From the NCBI RefSeq assembly GCF_014699055.1, contig NZ_JACXAC010000001.1, positions 558,001 to 622,000 of the forward strand: 64,000 nt of DNA, given 5' to 3'. The notes below the pieces were generated by a model. That model did no database searches. It saw only the letters and a list, made by a program, of their open reading frames with translations, and had not been told where the DNA came from. Source of the stretch: Hymenobacter armeniacus (lineage in GTDB: Bacteria > Bacteroidota > Bacteroidia > Cytophagales > Hymenobacteraceae). Every line of letters begins with the position of its first letter. The stretch's first letter is position 1. This document shows positions 50,570 through 59,244 of this stretch, in pieces. A program made the position numbers and the translations under genes.

Positions 50570-51403
50570 ATGCCTTCTATTTTCTCCCGCATCGTTTCCG
50601 GCGAATTGCCGGCGTATAAAGTGGCCGAAGACGGCCGCCACCTGGCGTTTCTCGACATCACGCCGCTGGTGGAGGGCCACGTGCTGGTCATTCCCAAGAA
50701 GGAAATCGACTACATCTTCGACCTGACCGCCGACGAGCTAGCCGCCCTGCACGTGTTTGCGCAGCGCGTGGCCAAAGGGCTGGGCGCCGCCGTGCCCTGC
50801 AAGCGCGTGGGCGTGGCCGTGATTGGGCTGGAAGTGCCGCACGCGCACATCCACCTGGTGCCGCTCAACAAGGTGGGCGACATCAATTTCACCAGCCCCA
50901 AAATCAAGGTGCCCGAGGCGCGCATGCAGGAGCTGGCGGCCGCCATTGCCGCCAAGGTAGATGGCGGCAGCGGCCTGAGCGAGGAAAAAGCCGGTGCCGC
51001 TCCCGCCTCGGCCGCCGCTGTGCCGCCGGAGCTGCAACGGCAAGTGGCCGGCCTGCATTTCATGAGCGAGTCGGAGGCCCCGCTGGAGGCGGTGGCCTAC
51101 GCCGCGCCCGGGGGCGAGCTGAGCAACGCCGCGCTGCTCAAGCTGCTGGGCGAGCCCGCCGATGCCAACGTAGAAACCGTGGAGCTCACCCACTTCCTGC
51201 GCAACCACACCGCCGACGATGGCGTGCTGGGCGATGTGGCGCTGGCCAACCGCTACAAAGCCCTGCAAATGTTCCTGAAGCAGGAGCTGGACGGCACGCA
51301 GGTGTACCGCGTGGGCACGGGCCCGCAAATCCACGCCTACGCCCTGGGCCGGACGATGGACGGCACCCTGGCCGGCTTCAAAACCGTGCTGACGGAAACC
51401 TGA
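50570..51403 (+). CDS. HIT-domain protein fused to a nuclease A inhibitor (NuiA)-like domain
   Basis: One continuous frame of 277 residues from ATG 50570. Residues 1-130 are a HIT nucleotide hydrolase or transferase: CKRVGVAVIGLEVPHAHIHL holds the HxHxH catalytic histidines at 91-95, and the start MPSIFSRIVSGELPAYK is typical. An Ala/Glu-rich linker follows. Residues about 153-277 match the NuiA family, known from Anabaena as inhibitor of a secreted DNA/RNA nuclease: LHFMSESEAPLEAVAYA, VETVELTHFLRNHTAD, YRVGTGPQIHAYALGRT, and the chain ends TVLTET. A C-terminal Thr is the residue reported to reach the nuclease metal in NuiA. A nuclease of that family is encoded 2.7 kb downstream on the opposite strand. 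No signal peptide, so cytoplasmic. Confidence 0.88.
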   Translation: MPSIFSRIVSGELPAYKVAEDGRHLAFLDITPLVEGHVLVIPKKEIDYIFDLTADELAALHVFAQRVAKGLGAAVPCKRVGVAVIGLEVPHAHIHLVPLNKVGDINFTSPKIKVPEARMQELAAAIAAKVDGGSGLSEEKAGAAPASAAAVPPELQRQVAGLHFMSESEAPLEAVAYAAPGGELSNAALLKLLGEPADANVETVELTHFLRNHTADDGVLGDVALANRYKALQMFLKQELDGTQVYRVGTGPQIHAYALGRTMDGTLAGFKTVLTET

Positions 51404-51470
51404 GCGCAGTTGCCTGAAAAACTGTAGTGGTGCGAAACGCAGGGCCAATAAAACGATAACCGCTGTTGTG

Positions 51471-52037
51471 ATGAAGTTGCGCGCTGCCGCTGGGGTTGCT
51501 TGGTTGCTGCTGTCGGGGTGTGTCCCGCAGGCTTTCGAGCTTGCCGATTACCGAAGTCACCTCACGGCTGAAGAGAAGCAGCAGCTGGCCACCGGGCAGC
51601 CCATCGAGAAACTGCACGTCTCGTACTGGCGTTTTTTCCCGAAACAGGTGTACTGGCAGGGAAAATTGCACGTGCAGCCAGCCGTGAAAAACACGTACAA
51701 GTTCACGAGGCTGGGGCATTGGCAGCAGTTTGATGAGCATGGCGGGCTGCTGGCCGACGCCGAGTACCAGCCGAAAGGCAGGTGGCTGACCGGCTGGGAA
51801 CGGCTGTATTATCCGGCCGGGACGCTCAGCGCCGATGTGGCCGTGCAGCCCGCGGTGCTCAATGGCGACTCGGTGCAGGAAACGCGGATAGTGAATTTCC
51901 GGCACGGCAACAATGCCGATACATCTTTTGTGGAGCGCTGGTATCTCAAAGACGGCAAGTACTTGCGCCCTTCCTTGCGGTCCTTCGATTTGGCCGGCCG
52001 GCGACCCGTGCCGAAAAACTGGAAAGGCGCGCCCTAA
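51471..52037 (+). CDS. Putative lipoprotein
   Basis: The product is 188 residues from ATG 51471 with a lipoprotein signal (VAWLLLSGCVPQAFE, Cys in LSGC). The mature part is rich in Tyr, Trp and Lys with beta-strand-like repeats: LHVSYWRFFPKQVYWQGKLH, RLGHWQQFDEHGGLLADAEY, WLTGWERLYYPAGTLSAD. This has the look of envelope proteins with MORN- or YD-like tracts, but I recognise no family. It has a GTG alternative start one codon earlier. It lies 67 bases after the HIT-NuiA gene on the same strand and may be cotranscribed with it. Confidence 0.65.
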   Translation: MKLRAAAGVAWLLLSGCVPQAFELADYRSHLTAEEKQQLATGQPIEKLHVSYWRFFPKQVYWQGKLHVQPAVKNTYKFTRLGHWQQFDEHGGLLADAEYQPKGRWLTGWERLYYPAGTLSADVAVQPAVLNGDSVQETRIVNFRHGNNADTSFVERWYLKDGKYLRPSLRSFDLAGRRPVPKNWKGAP

Positions 52038-52160
52038 CCCACATTGGGCAAAGCGCAACTGGCGGAAAGAGTGAGAAATGCAACGGCGGCAACAATTCCG
52101 GGTCTGTGCGCCGAAGCGGTTGCTTTCGGCTGCATCATGCGGCTGTTGTATTCTTCTCCT

Positions 52161-52997
52161 ATGCATCGACTTATTCTCCTCACTTTCCTTGTTCTACATA
52201 CCGCCGCGGCCTGGGCTCTGAAGCCCAACCGGGTCTGGATTGTCACACCCGATTCGTTGGGCATGCGCTACCAGACCGTGGCCCTGACCACGCCCGACCA
52301 CGTGCAGCTGACCGGCTGGCTGATAGAGCCGGCCGTGGGCGCGACGGACCGCCACACCACGATGGTGGTGGCCTACGGCGATTTCGGTAACATGTCGAAC
52401 GAGCTATACCAGGCCCAGGCGTTGGCGGCGGACGGCTACCGGGTGTACCTGTTTGACTACCGGGGATTTGGGCACAGCGCTGATTTTGCCATCGACGCGC
52501 AGCGTTTGTACTACCATGAGTTTGCCGTGGATTTGGGCGCCGCGCTGGCCGATGCGCGCCAGCGCTACCCGCGCAACCGCACCGGCATCATGGCTTTCTC
52601 GATGGGCTCCATCATGGCCAGCGAGGTGGCGGCCACGGCCCCGCACTGCGATTTTCTGGTGACCGAAGGCTATGTGGCCAGCCCGCAGCGGCTGGTGGCC
52701 TATCAGCTGCAGAGCCGGAATAAAGTGGTGAGTTTGCCCGCGGAAGCCGCTGCTTATTCGCAGTACGCGCCCCGCATCCGCTGCCCGTGGCTGCTGATTG
52801 GCGGCACGGCCGACAAGCACACGCCCCTAGTCGACTCGGTGGCGGTGGTGCGCGATGCCCCGCGTGGGAAGCGGCGCCAGGTGCTGGCTTTTGAGGGCGA
52901 GCACCTGCAGGGCATGGTGGTGCTGAGCGACGTTCGCTTCGGCGATAAGTACGTGAGTGAAGTGAGCCGCTTTCTGGCGGCGGGCAAACGGCGTTAG
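52161..52997 (+). CDS. Exported alpha/beta hydrolase
   Basis: The product is 278 residues from ATG 52161 (MHRLILLTFLVLHTAAAWAL), a signal peptide. The alpha/beta-hydrolase core shows VYLFDYRGFGHSADF (oxyanion-region strand), the nucleophile elbow AFSMGSIMASEVA with Ser, LLIGGTADKHTPLVDSV holding the acid Asp, and FEGEHLQGM with His. It would be a periplasmic esterase or peptidase of the DUF/YqkD type; the substrate is unknown. Upstream codons in the frame are unlikely. It is separated from the lipoprotein gene by 123 bases. Confidence 0.85.
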   Translation: MHRLILLTFLVLHTAAAWALKPNRVWIVTPDSLGMRYQTVALTTPDHVQLTGWLIEPAVGATDRHTTMVVAYGDFGNMSNELYQAQALAADGYRVYLFDYRGFGHSADFAIDAQRLYYHEFAVDLGAALADARQRYPRNRTGIMAFSMGSIMASEVAATAPHCDFLVTEGYVASPQRLVAYQLQSRNKVVSLPAEAAAYSQYAPRIRCPWLLIGGTADKHTPLVDSVAVVRDAPRGKRRQVLAFEGEHLQGMVVLSDVRFGDKYVSEVSRFLAAGKRR

Positions 52998-53130
52998 GCT
53001 GATTCTGGAGTGAGCAGCCTGCCATTGGAAGTACGGAAATAGCGGCCTGCAGCCAGTCGGTGCAACTTTTGGGAAGGAGGGGCGGTCAGGCCGAAAACAG
53101 GAGGTCCTGCTTTTCACCCCGCCCAATTCC

Positions 53131-54075
53131 ATGAAAAAACTGTTTGCACTGCTACTCGCTGGCTTTGGCCTTGCCTCCTGCAACCATCAGCCGTCGCCGC
53201 CGCTGGCCACCGACGAGGTGAATGTGCTGGTCGGCAACGCCGGCTACGTAGCCGCCACGGGCCACGCGCCCACCACCGCCAGCACCGAAGACGAGCGGGT
53301 GCAGGCCCACCTGGCCTACGCCGAGCACCGGCTGCGCCAACAGCCCGCCGTTGGCCTCAGCCCCGCGCTGGCCCAACGCCGCGCCCGCCTGCTCGACCTG
53401 CTGCACCGCTACTGGGTGGCGGGCGTGTTTCCGCGCAACTACGACCACCCCGAAGGCCGGCGCCCGTGCTTCATCGACCGCGACGGCCGCCTGTGTGCCG
53501 TGGGCTACCTCGTGGCCGAAACCGCCGGCCGCCCCGCCGCCGAGCGCATCAACCAAGCGCACCAGTATGACCTGATTGCCGACATGCGCACGCCCGTGCT
53601 GGCCGACTGGGTGAAAACCTCGGGCCTGACCCGGGCCGAGTGCGCCCTCATTCAGCCCACCTACGGCACCCCGCCGCCCACCGAAGCCGAGGTGAAAGCC
53701 TACGCCGTGGGCTCGGCCGTGTGGGGCGGGGTGAACGTGATGCTAAGCGCGGCCAACGCCAGCCAGTTCAACCGCCCCGATGCGGGCAAGGGCGCCGCCT
53801 ACGCCGGCGTGCTGAGCGGCACCGGCCAGCTGCTGACGGGCGCCCTGCGCCTGCCCAACGACGTGCGGGGCATCAATTGGATAGGGGGCACCACCTACGG
53901 CACCGAGCGCACCATTTCCTACCTCAACATCGGCATGGGCACCGCCACGCTGGCCCTGAGCGCCTGGAACCTCATCAGCCACCGCAACGCCGCCATGAAA
54001 AATACCGCCGTGGGCGTGGTGAGCTTTCCCGGTCCGGAAGGTGGGAGCGGGCTGTCGCTGACGCGGCGGTTCTGA
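53131..54075 (+). CDS. Putative lipoprotein with a conserved Cys/Gly core
   Basis: A 314-residue protein with a lipobox (LLLAGFGLASCNHQP, Cys in LASC). A helical region is followed by the block HRYWVAGVFPRNYDHPEG, then RRPCFIDRDGRLCAVGYLVA, a motif I associate with secreted proteins of Bacteroidota and Myxococcota, with two Cys in place. The C-terminal 120 residues contain three hydrophobic stretches (AVGSAVWGGVNVMLSAAN and others) that may be membrane helices, and end SGLSLTRRF. Function unknown. Its stop lies one base from the stop of the nuclease gene on the opposite strand. Confidence 0.75.
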   Translation: MKKLFALLLAGFGLASCNHQPSPPLATDEVNVLVGNAGYVAATGHAPTTASTEDERVQAHLAYAEHRLRQQPAVGLSPALAQRRARLLDLLHRYWVAGVFPRNYDHPEGRRPCFIDRDGRLCAVGYLVAETAGRPAAERINQAHQYDLIADMRTPVLADWVKTSGLTRAECALIQPTYGTPPPTEAEVKAYAVGSAVWGGVNVMLSAANASQFNRPDAGKGAAYAGVLSGTGQLLTGALRLPNDVRGINWIGGTTYGTERTISYLNIGMGTATLALSAWNLISHRNAAMKNTAVGVVSFPGPEGGSGLSLTRRF

Positions 54076-54076
54076 G

Positions 54077-55540
54077 CTATTCGGCGCGGCCGCTGTCCAC
54101 CAGCTTTTGCAGGCGGGCCTGCACGGGGCGCGGCAGGGCGCTGAGCAAATCCAAACCGGAGGCGGCTTCGATTTTATCCACCGAAGTCAGGTATTGCCGC
54201 CAATCGGGATTCACGCCGTTGTCGTTGGGGGTATCCACGGCCAGCACGCGCACGGTGGGGTCGGTGGCGAGGCGCTGGAGGTCGTTGGTGCCATCGGGCA
54301 AGATGACCATGACCTTCCAGATGCGGGCCGGCACCGTGACGCGGCCCTGGTCGATGGTCTGGAAGAACCCGTTGGCGCCGGTGCCGCCGCGCCCGTAGTT
54401 GCCCATGATGACGTAGATTTCCTGGCCGCGCTGCACCTGCGAGCGGCCGTACTCTTCGAGGTGGGCCCAGGTTTGCTGGTTGTTGTGGGGGGCCTGCGGC
54501 ACCATGTTGGTCATCAGGAAAGTGGCCGCGTTGGCGTCCAGGTCGGCGGTGCGGTCGGCGCTAGGGCAGTTGTGGCCTTTGTCGAAGCCGGAGCGGGCGT
54601 AGCTGGCGGGCGTTACCTGGTAAAACTGGCGGGGCAGGGCGGGGTCGGGCCGGAAGTTGTTCTGGCGGGGCGCTTCGCCGAGGTCGGCCCGGTCGATGTG
54701 CCAGCTCACCCAGGTCGGAATGCCGCGGTTGGCGTTGTAGCCGATGGTGAATTCGGGGTGCACGAGCAGGTAGTTCGTCGCGTTGGCGGGGTCGGAAGTG
54801 GCGCCGCTGGGGTTGCCCAGGGCCATGTTCGCGTCGTTCGGGTCTTGCGCCACGCCGGTGCCGCCCGGCGCTTGTGGCGTGGCCGGGGCGGTGGCCGCGG
54901 GCGTTTGCGGGTTGTTGCGGTTTTCGAAATAGCCGCCCGTCACGCCCGTAGCCACGGCGGCTGCCGGGCCGGCGGCCGTTTCGAGCACAATGTCGTCGAT
55001 GTCGAGCCGGTTTTTGGGGCCGCTGGTTTTTCGTATTTCAAGCCGAATGGGCTCATTGGCCAGCCCGGCAAACATGTGCGTTTTCAGGGCCGGGCCGCTG
55101 GTGGTGACGGGCGCGCCGGTGCGCGCAAACGTGCGCCCGCCGTCGCGGCTCAGCCACAGCTCCCAGGTGCTGGGCCCGTCGGTGCCATAGGCCGCGGCCG
55201 AAATGCTGATGCGCCGCACCCCGGCTTTGGCGTCGAAGCGCATGGCAATGCGGCCCAGGTTGCGCAGGCGGGCCGCCCGCTCGCCGTGGGCATGGTCTTG
55301 CGGGCTGCTGCCGATGAGGGCATCCTGAAAGTGCCAGAGGCCCGTGGCCAACGGCTCGTCGGCATCGTCGTAGCTGCCCTTGCTGCCGGTCTCAAAGGTT
55401 TCGGGAAAAGGGCTGGCGGCGGGCGCCTGGGCGGTTAGGCGTTGGGGCGGGCGCGAGCTGGAAATCGTTTCGGCAGGCTGCTGCGAGCAGGCCAGCAGGG
55501 CAAAAACGGCGGTGAGCGACAGGTAGGCGGAAGCGTGCAT
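54077..55540 (-). CDS. Secreted DNA/RNA non-specific endonuclease (NucA/EndA family) with N-terminal beta-sandwich
   Basis: A 487-residue lipoprotein-type enzyme (ALLACSQQP, lipidated Cys18). Residues about 46-188 look like a beta-sandwich domain found in front of Bacteroidota nucleases (FETFETGSK-like start, LWLSRDGGRTFARTG, NRLDIDDIVLET). After a Pro/Ala linker the beta-beta-alpha-metal nuclease starts near residue 240. Its active-site motif is DKGH at 320-323 in GFDKGHNCPSADR (usual form DRGH), with metal-binding MTNMVPQAPHNNQQTW and LEEYG. It would degrade DNA and RNA at the cell surface or outside for phosphate and nucleoside supply. A cytoplasmic NuiA-domain fusion is encoded close by (50570). 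Confidence 0.9.
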   Translation of the reverse strand: MHASAYLSLTAVFALLACSQQPAETISSSRPPQRLTAQAPAASPFPETFETGSKGSYDDADEPLATGLWHFQDALIGSSPQDHAHGERAARLRNLGRIAMRFDAKAGVRRISISAAAYGTDGPSTWELWLSRDGGRTFARTGAPVTTSGPALKTHMFAGLANEPIRLEIRKTSGPKNRLDIDDIVLETAAGPAAAVATGVTGGYFENRNNPQTPAATAPATPQAPGGTGVAQDPNDANMALGNPSGATSDPANATNYLLVHPEFTIGYNANRGIPTWVSWHIDRADLGEAPRQNNFRPDPALPRQFYQVTPASYARSGFDKGHNCPSADRTADLDANAATFLMTNMVPQAPHNNQQTWAHLEEYGRSQVQRGQEIYVIMGNYGRGGTGANGFFQTIDQGRVTVPARIWKVMVILPDGTNDLQRLATDPTVRVLAVDTPNDNGVNPDWRQYLTSVDKIEAASGLDLLSALPRPVQARLQKLVDSGRAE

Positions 55541-55653
55541 GAGGCGAAGATATGGGCCCGGTAGTGGTCGCTGGTTTTTCGGGGGCGCTATGCTCGTTGG
55601 TGCTTATGTTTAGCCCGCAATCAGCCACTTTCCCTTCATCTCCCTTTACTTGT

Positions 55654-56421
55654 ATGGAAGAAAACCAGTTAACGCCGAACAACAAGCCGGATTACCACGC
55701 AGTCGATGACATCACGCCGACGCGCAAGACGGTGACCATTTCAGTGGAAGAAGCCGCCGAGGTGCAATCCCGCTTTTTTGCCCAGGTGTATGGGTGGATG
55801 ACGGCCGGCCTCGGCCTCACGGGCGGCGTGGCCATGCTGGCCACGTCTTCGCCCGCCCTCATGGAATTCGTGTTCGGCACGCGCTTCGTTTTTCTGGGCC
55901 TTATCATCGTCGAACTGCTGCTCGTTGGGTTTCTGTCGGCGCGGGTATTCGACTGGAGTGTGGGCAAAGTGCAGGCCGCGTTTGTGGGCTATGCCGTGCT
56001 AAACGGCGTCACGCTGAGCTGTGTGTTTCTGGCCTATACCTCGGCCTCCATTGCCTCCACATTTTTCGTCACGGCCGGTACGTTTGGCGTGATGAGCCTC
56101 TACGGGTACTTCACCAAGCAGGACCTTTCCGGCTGGGGCAAGCTGCTGAGCATGGCCCTCATCGGGCTGGCCCTGGCCATGGTGGTCAACTGGTTTTGGC
56201 AAAACTCGGCACTCTACTTCATTTCTTCCTTCGTGGGCGTGCTGCTGTTCGTGGCCCTCACGGCTTACGATACGCAGAAGCTCAAGCAGCTGGCGCTGTT
56301 GGGCATCACCGAAGGGGAGGAAATGAGCAACAAAGCCTCCATCATGGGCGCCCTCATTCTCTACCTCGATTTTGTGAACCTGTTCCTGTTTCTGCTGCGC
56401 ATTTTTGGTCGTCGGCGGTAG
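55654..56421 (+). CDS. Bax inhibitor-1/YccA family membrane protein
   Basis: The protein has 255 residues from ATG 55654 (MEENQLTPNNKPDYHAVDD). After a soluble 50-residue N-terminal arm it has seven hydrophobic helices: VYGWMTAGLGLTGGVAML, VFLGLIIVELLLVGFLSA, VQAAFVGYAVLNGVTLS and so on, to LYLDFVNLFLFLLRIFG. The end has the conserved acidic pair of the family (TAYDTQKLKQL and the Asp in YLDFVN) that forms a pH-dependent calcium leak in BsYetJ. It is in the inner membrane. A strong bidirectional terminator follows. Confidence 0.94.
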   Translation: MEENQLTPNNKPDYHAVDDITPTRKTVTISVEEAAEVQSRFFAQVYGWMTAGLGLTGGVAMLATSSPALMEFVFGTRFVFLGLIIVELLLVGFLSARVFDWSVGKVQAAFVGYAVLNGVTLSCVFLAYTSASIASTFFVTAGTFGVMSLYGYFTKQDLSGWGKLLSMALIGLALAMVVNWFWQNSALYFISSFVGVLLFVALTAYDTQKLKQLALLGITEGEEMSNKASIMGALILYLDFVNLFLFLLRIFGRRR

Positions 56422-56438
56422 TCAGTCACCTTTTTGCC

Positions 56439-56481
56439 AAAACCAACGCCCCACCGGTCTTTCCGGTGGGGCGTTGGTTTT
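56439..56481. terminator. Bidirectional terminator (19-bp perfect stem)
   Basis: Arms 56439-56457 and 56463-56481 are exact complements with a TCTTT loop and an outer A4/T4. It lies between the convergent BI-1 and SelO genes. Confidence 0.9.
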
Positions 56482-56492
56482 TTAATCCTGGC

Positions 56493-58091
56493 TTACGAAC
56501 TACACGACAGCGTGGCGCACCCCGGCATGTCCCAGGCCCAATCCGGCCGTTTGGCCGCAAACTCCTCGTACTCGGGCTGCTCGGCAAAAGGCGTTTTCAG
56601 GGCCTGCATCAACTTGTTCAAATACGACAAATCGCCCTTTTCCGCGGCTTGAATGGCGTTTTGCGCCAAGTAGTTTCGTAGCACGTATTTCGGGTTGGCG
56701 GCCAGCATGCCGGTTCTAATTGCTTCCGGGGCTGCGGGTTCCTGTCGCAGGCGGGTCAGGTAGCGGGGCAGCCAAGCCAGCAAGGACGCGTAGGCAGCAT
56801 TGGGAAAAGGGGTGTAAGCGGCGGCGGTCAGCAGCTCCTGAAAACGGACATCTTCGTCGTCGGCGGTGGCCAGCAGGTCGGGCGCCACGTGCGACAGCTG
56901 CCGGAAGAAGATGGTCATGTCGACACCGGCTTCTTCCAGCGCCGCCAGCAGGTCGTTGAAGAGCTGCGCATCTTCTTTCGGCGCCCGGTGGGTGAGGCCC
57001 AGCTTGCCCAGCAGCAGGCGGTAGCGGGTGCTGGCCAGCGTTTCGGTGTAGCGGGCGAAGCCGGCGCGCAGGTCGTCGGGCTGCGGCACCAGGGGGGAAA
57101 GGGCTTCGGCCAGCCGCGCCAGGTTCCAGAGCGCCACCTGCGGCTGCTGACCAAAAGCGTAGCGCCGGTAGCCGAAGTCGGTGGTGTTGGGCGTCCAGCC
57201 GGGGTCGTAGGGCTCCAGCCAGCCGTAGGGGCCGTAGTCGATGGTAAGGCCCAGGATGGACATGTTATCCGTGTTCATCACGCCGTGCACAAAGCCCACG
57301 CTCATCCAATGGGCCACCATCACGGCCGTGCGCCGGCAAATTTCCGCATACCACGGCACGTACACGGCCGGGCCGGGCGCGCCAAATTCGGGGTAGTGGT
57401 GGCGGATGACGTAGTCGGCCAGGGCGCGCAGGTTTTCCATCTCGCCGCTGGCGGCAAACATCTGAAAGTTGCCAAAGCGCACGAACGTGGGCGCCACCCG
57501 CGCCACAATGGCGCCGGGCTCGGGCCGCTGGTTGCCGTTGTAGAACATGTCGCGCACCACCGCGTCGCCGGTGCCCACCAGGCTGAGGGCCCGGGTGGTG
57601 GGCACGCCCAGGTAGTGCATGGCCTCGCTGCACAAAAACTCGCGCAGCGACGAGCGCAGCACCGCCCGGCCATCGGCCCGGCGGGAGTAGGGCGTGGGGC
57701 CGGCGCCCTTCAGCTGCAGCTCCCAGGTGCGGCCGTCGGCGCCCGTGAGCTCGCCCAACGACATGGCGCGGCCGTCGCCGAGCTGGCCCGCCCAGTTGCC
57801 GAACTGATGCCCGGCATAGCGCGCCGCAAAGGGCTTCATGCTGGCCAGCACGCGGTTGCCGGCCAGCATTTCCACCTCCGGGCCGCGTGCAGCCGGGCGT
57901 TCCAGGCCGAGGGTCTGCGCCAGCTCATCGGACCAGGCCAGCAGGTGAGGGTCGGCCACGGCGGTGGGCTGCACGCGGGAATAGGCGTAGCCGGGCACCT
58001 GCCGCGAGCCCGGGGTGGGGTTATCTTCGCCGCGCAGCTCGTCCACGAAGGAGTTGCTGAAAGCGGCGTTTGCTAAGGAATGAGTGGGCAT
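56493..58091 (-). CDS. selO: Protein adenylyltransferase SelO (YdiU)
   Basis: SelO transfers AMP from ATP to proteins through an inverted kinase-like fold. The 532-residue protein begins MPTHSLANAAFSNSFVDELR at ATG 58091. Kinase-like parts visible are RYAGHQFGNWAGQLGDGRAM, ELQLKGAGPTPYSRRADGRA, SSLREFLCSEAMHYLGVP, RVAPTFVRFGNFQ, and the metal site GVMNTDNMSILGLTIDYGPYG. The C-terminus CATLSCSS lacks selenocysteine, as in most bacterial forms. The frame is open another 216 bases upstream, but the added part is Cys/Arg/Pro-rich and unlike the family. It is convergent with the BI-1 gene. Confidence 0.95.
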   Translation of the reverse strand: MPTHSLANAAFSNSFVDELRGEDNPTPGSRQVPGYAYSRVQPTAVADPHLLAWSDELAQTLGLERPAARGPEVEMLAGNRVLASMKPFAARYAGHQFGNWAGQLGDGRAMSLGELTGADGRTWELQLKGAGPTPYSRRADGRAVLRSSLREFLCSEAMHYLGVPTTRALSLVGTGDAVVRDMFYNGNQRPEPGAIVARVAPTFVRFGNFQMFAASGEMENLRALADYVIRHHYPEFGAPGPAVYVPWYAEICRRTAVMVAHWMSVGFVHGVMNTDNMSILGLTIDYGPYGWLEPYDPGWTPNTTDFGYRRYAFGQQPQVALWNLARLAEALSPLVPQPDDLRAGFARYTETLASTRYRLLLGKLGLTHRAPKEDAQLFNDLLAALEEAGVDMTIFFRQLSHVAPDLLATADDEDVRFQELLTAAAYTPFPNAAYASLLAWLPRYLTRLRQEPAAPEAIRTGMLAANPKYVLRNYLAQNAIQAAEKGDLSYLNKLMQALKTPFAEQPEYEEFAAKRPDWAWDMPGCATLSCSS

Positions 58092-58194
58092 AGGTAAAGT
58101 GGCATAATGCAGGCCGGGTAACGTTCGTCTCACAAACGCTTCCGGGGCGGGCAAGTTCAGCCGCTGCGGCAGGCGTTGGCCACGTGTGAGGTTA

Positions 58195-58227
58195 CAAAAA
58201 TGGCCCACAGCCGGAGCTGTGGGCCAT
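58195..58227 (-). terminator. Terminator after the esterase gene
   Basis: A 12-base-pair stem (58200-58211 with 58216-58227) on a CGGA loop is followed on the minus strand by TTTTTGT, 25 bases past the esterase stop. Confidence 0.85.
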
Positions 58228-58251
58228 GCGCAAGGGCAGTGCGGCAGAGCT

Positions 58252-59124
58252 TTACAGCGGTACCGTGGTCCCGTTCTGCTTGAGCACCTGCGAGAAAAAC
58301 AGCACATGGTAGGGCAGGGCCGCTTGCCAATATTCCCAGGTATGGCCGCCGGGGCGCTCGGTGTAGTCGTGCGGCGTGTGGTTGTACACCAGGCGGCGGT
58401 GCATTTCGCGGTTGATTTCTAGCAGGCCGTCGTCCACGCCGCAATCGAAAATGAGGGGCAGGCCGTTGCGGTGAATTTGGTCGACCATGTTTATCACCGA
58501 GTTGGCGCTGAAAAACGTGGGGTTGTCGGCTTCGGAGCCCAGGATGGGCGTCAGGTTCTTGGTGCGCCAGGCCGCTTCTTCCGGCGTGAATTTGCGGTTG
58601 GCGCTGCTCAGCTCCAGGGCGCCGCTCATGCTGCCGGCGGCGCAATACAAATCGGGGTGGCGGGCCGAGAGGGAAAGCGCGCCGTAGCCGCCCATCGAGA
58701 GGCCGCTGATGACACGGCCCCGGCGGTCGCGCACGGTGCGGTAGGCCTGGTCCACGGCCGGAATGACTTCCTTGGTGAGGTAGGTCTCGAACTTGCTGTC
58801 GGCCTTCACCGGACTGTCGAGGTAAAAGCTGAAAGTTTCACCCTCGGGGTTCACGATAATCAGGTTGTACTGGTCGGCCAGGCGGTGCAGCAACTGCTTG
58901 TCGGGCGTCTTGCTCAGCCAGTTATCGAAGTGGCCCCAGGCGCCGTGCAGCAGGTATAGCACAGGATAGTTGGCCTTCTTGTTTTTGGCGTAGGATGCGG
59001 GCAGCACCACGGCGGCGCGGTACGTTTTGCCCATGGCCGCGCTCGGAATAGCCAGGGTATCGACGCGGGCGGCGCGGGCGCTGAAAACGGTGAGCGAGAG
59101 CGCGAGTAGCAGCAGGAGGCGCAT
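58252..59124 (-). CDS. Exported esterase (esterase D/tributyrin-esterase-like alpha/beta hydrolase)
   Basis: A 290-residue exported hydrolase. The signal peptide is MRLLLLLALSLTVFSARA. The fold has YPVLYLLHGAWGHFDNWLSK (HG oxyanion motif), the nucleophile elbow VISGLSMGGYGALSLSARHP, the acid Asp in IFDCGVDDGLLEINREMH, and the His in ERPGGHTWEYWQ. It belongs to the putative-esterase family with antigen-85 and FrmB-like members; substrates may be acyl- or feruloyl-esters on polysaccharides. selO lies 161 bases downstream on the same strand beyond a terminator. Confidence 0.92.
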   Translation of the reverse strand: MRLLLLLALSLTVFSARAARVDTLAIPSAAMGKTYRAAVVLPASYAKNKKANYPVLYLLHGAWGHFDNWLSKTPDKQLLHRLADQYNLIIVNPEGETFSFYLDSPVKADSKFETYLTKEVIPAVDQAYRTVRDRRGRVISGLSMGGYGALSLSARHPDLYCAAGSMSGALELSSANRKFTPEEAAWRTKNLTPILGSEADNPTFFSANSVINMVDQIHRNGLPLIFDCGVDDGLLEINREMHRRLVYNHTPHDYTERPGGHTWEYWQAALPYHVLFFSQVLKQNGTTVPL

Positions 59125-59244
59125 GGGGGCGGGAATGAAGTTTTATATCAATGAAATGCTGCGGTAAGGCTCAACGGGAGAGGCGGACAGACCGTGCTGC
59201 CGGGGCACCTCACCCCCGGCAGCACGTCGCAGGTGCGGCTCGGC

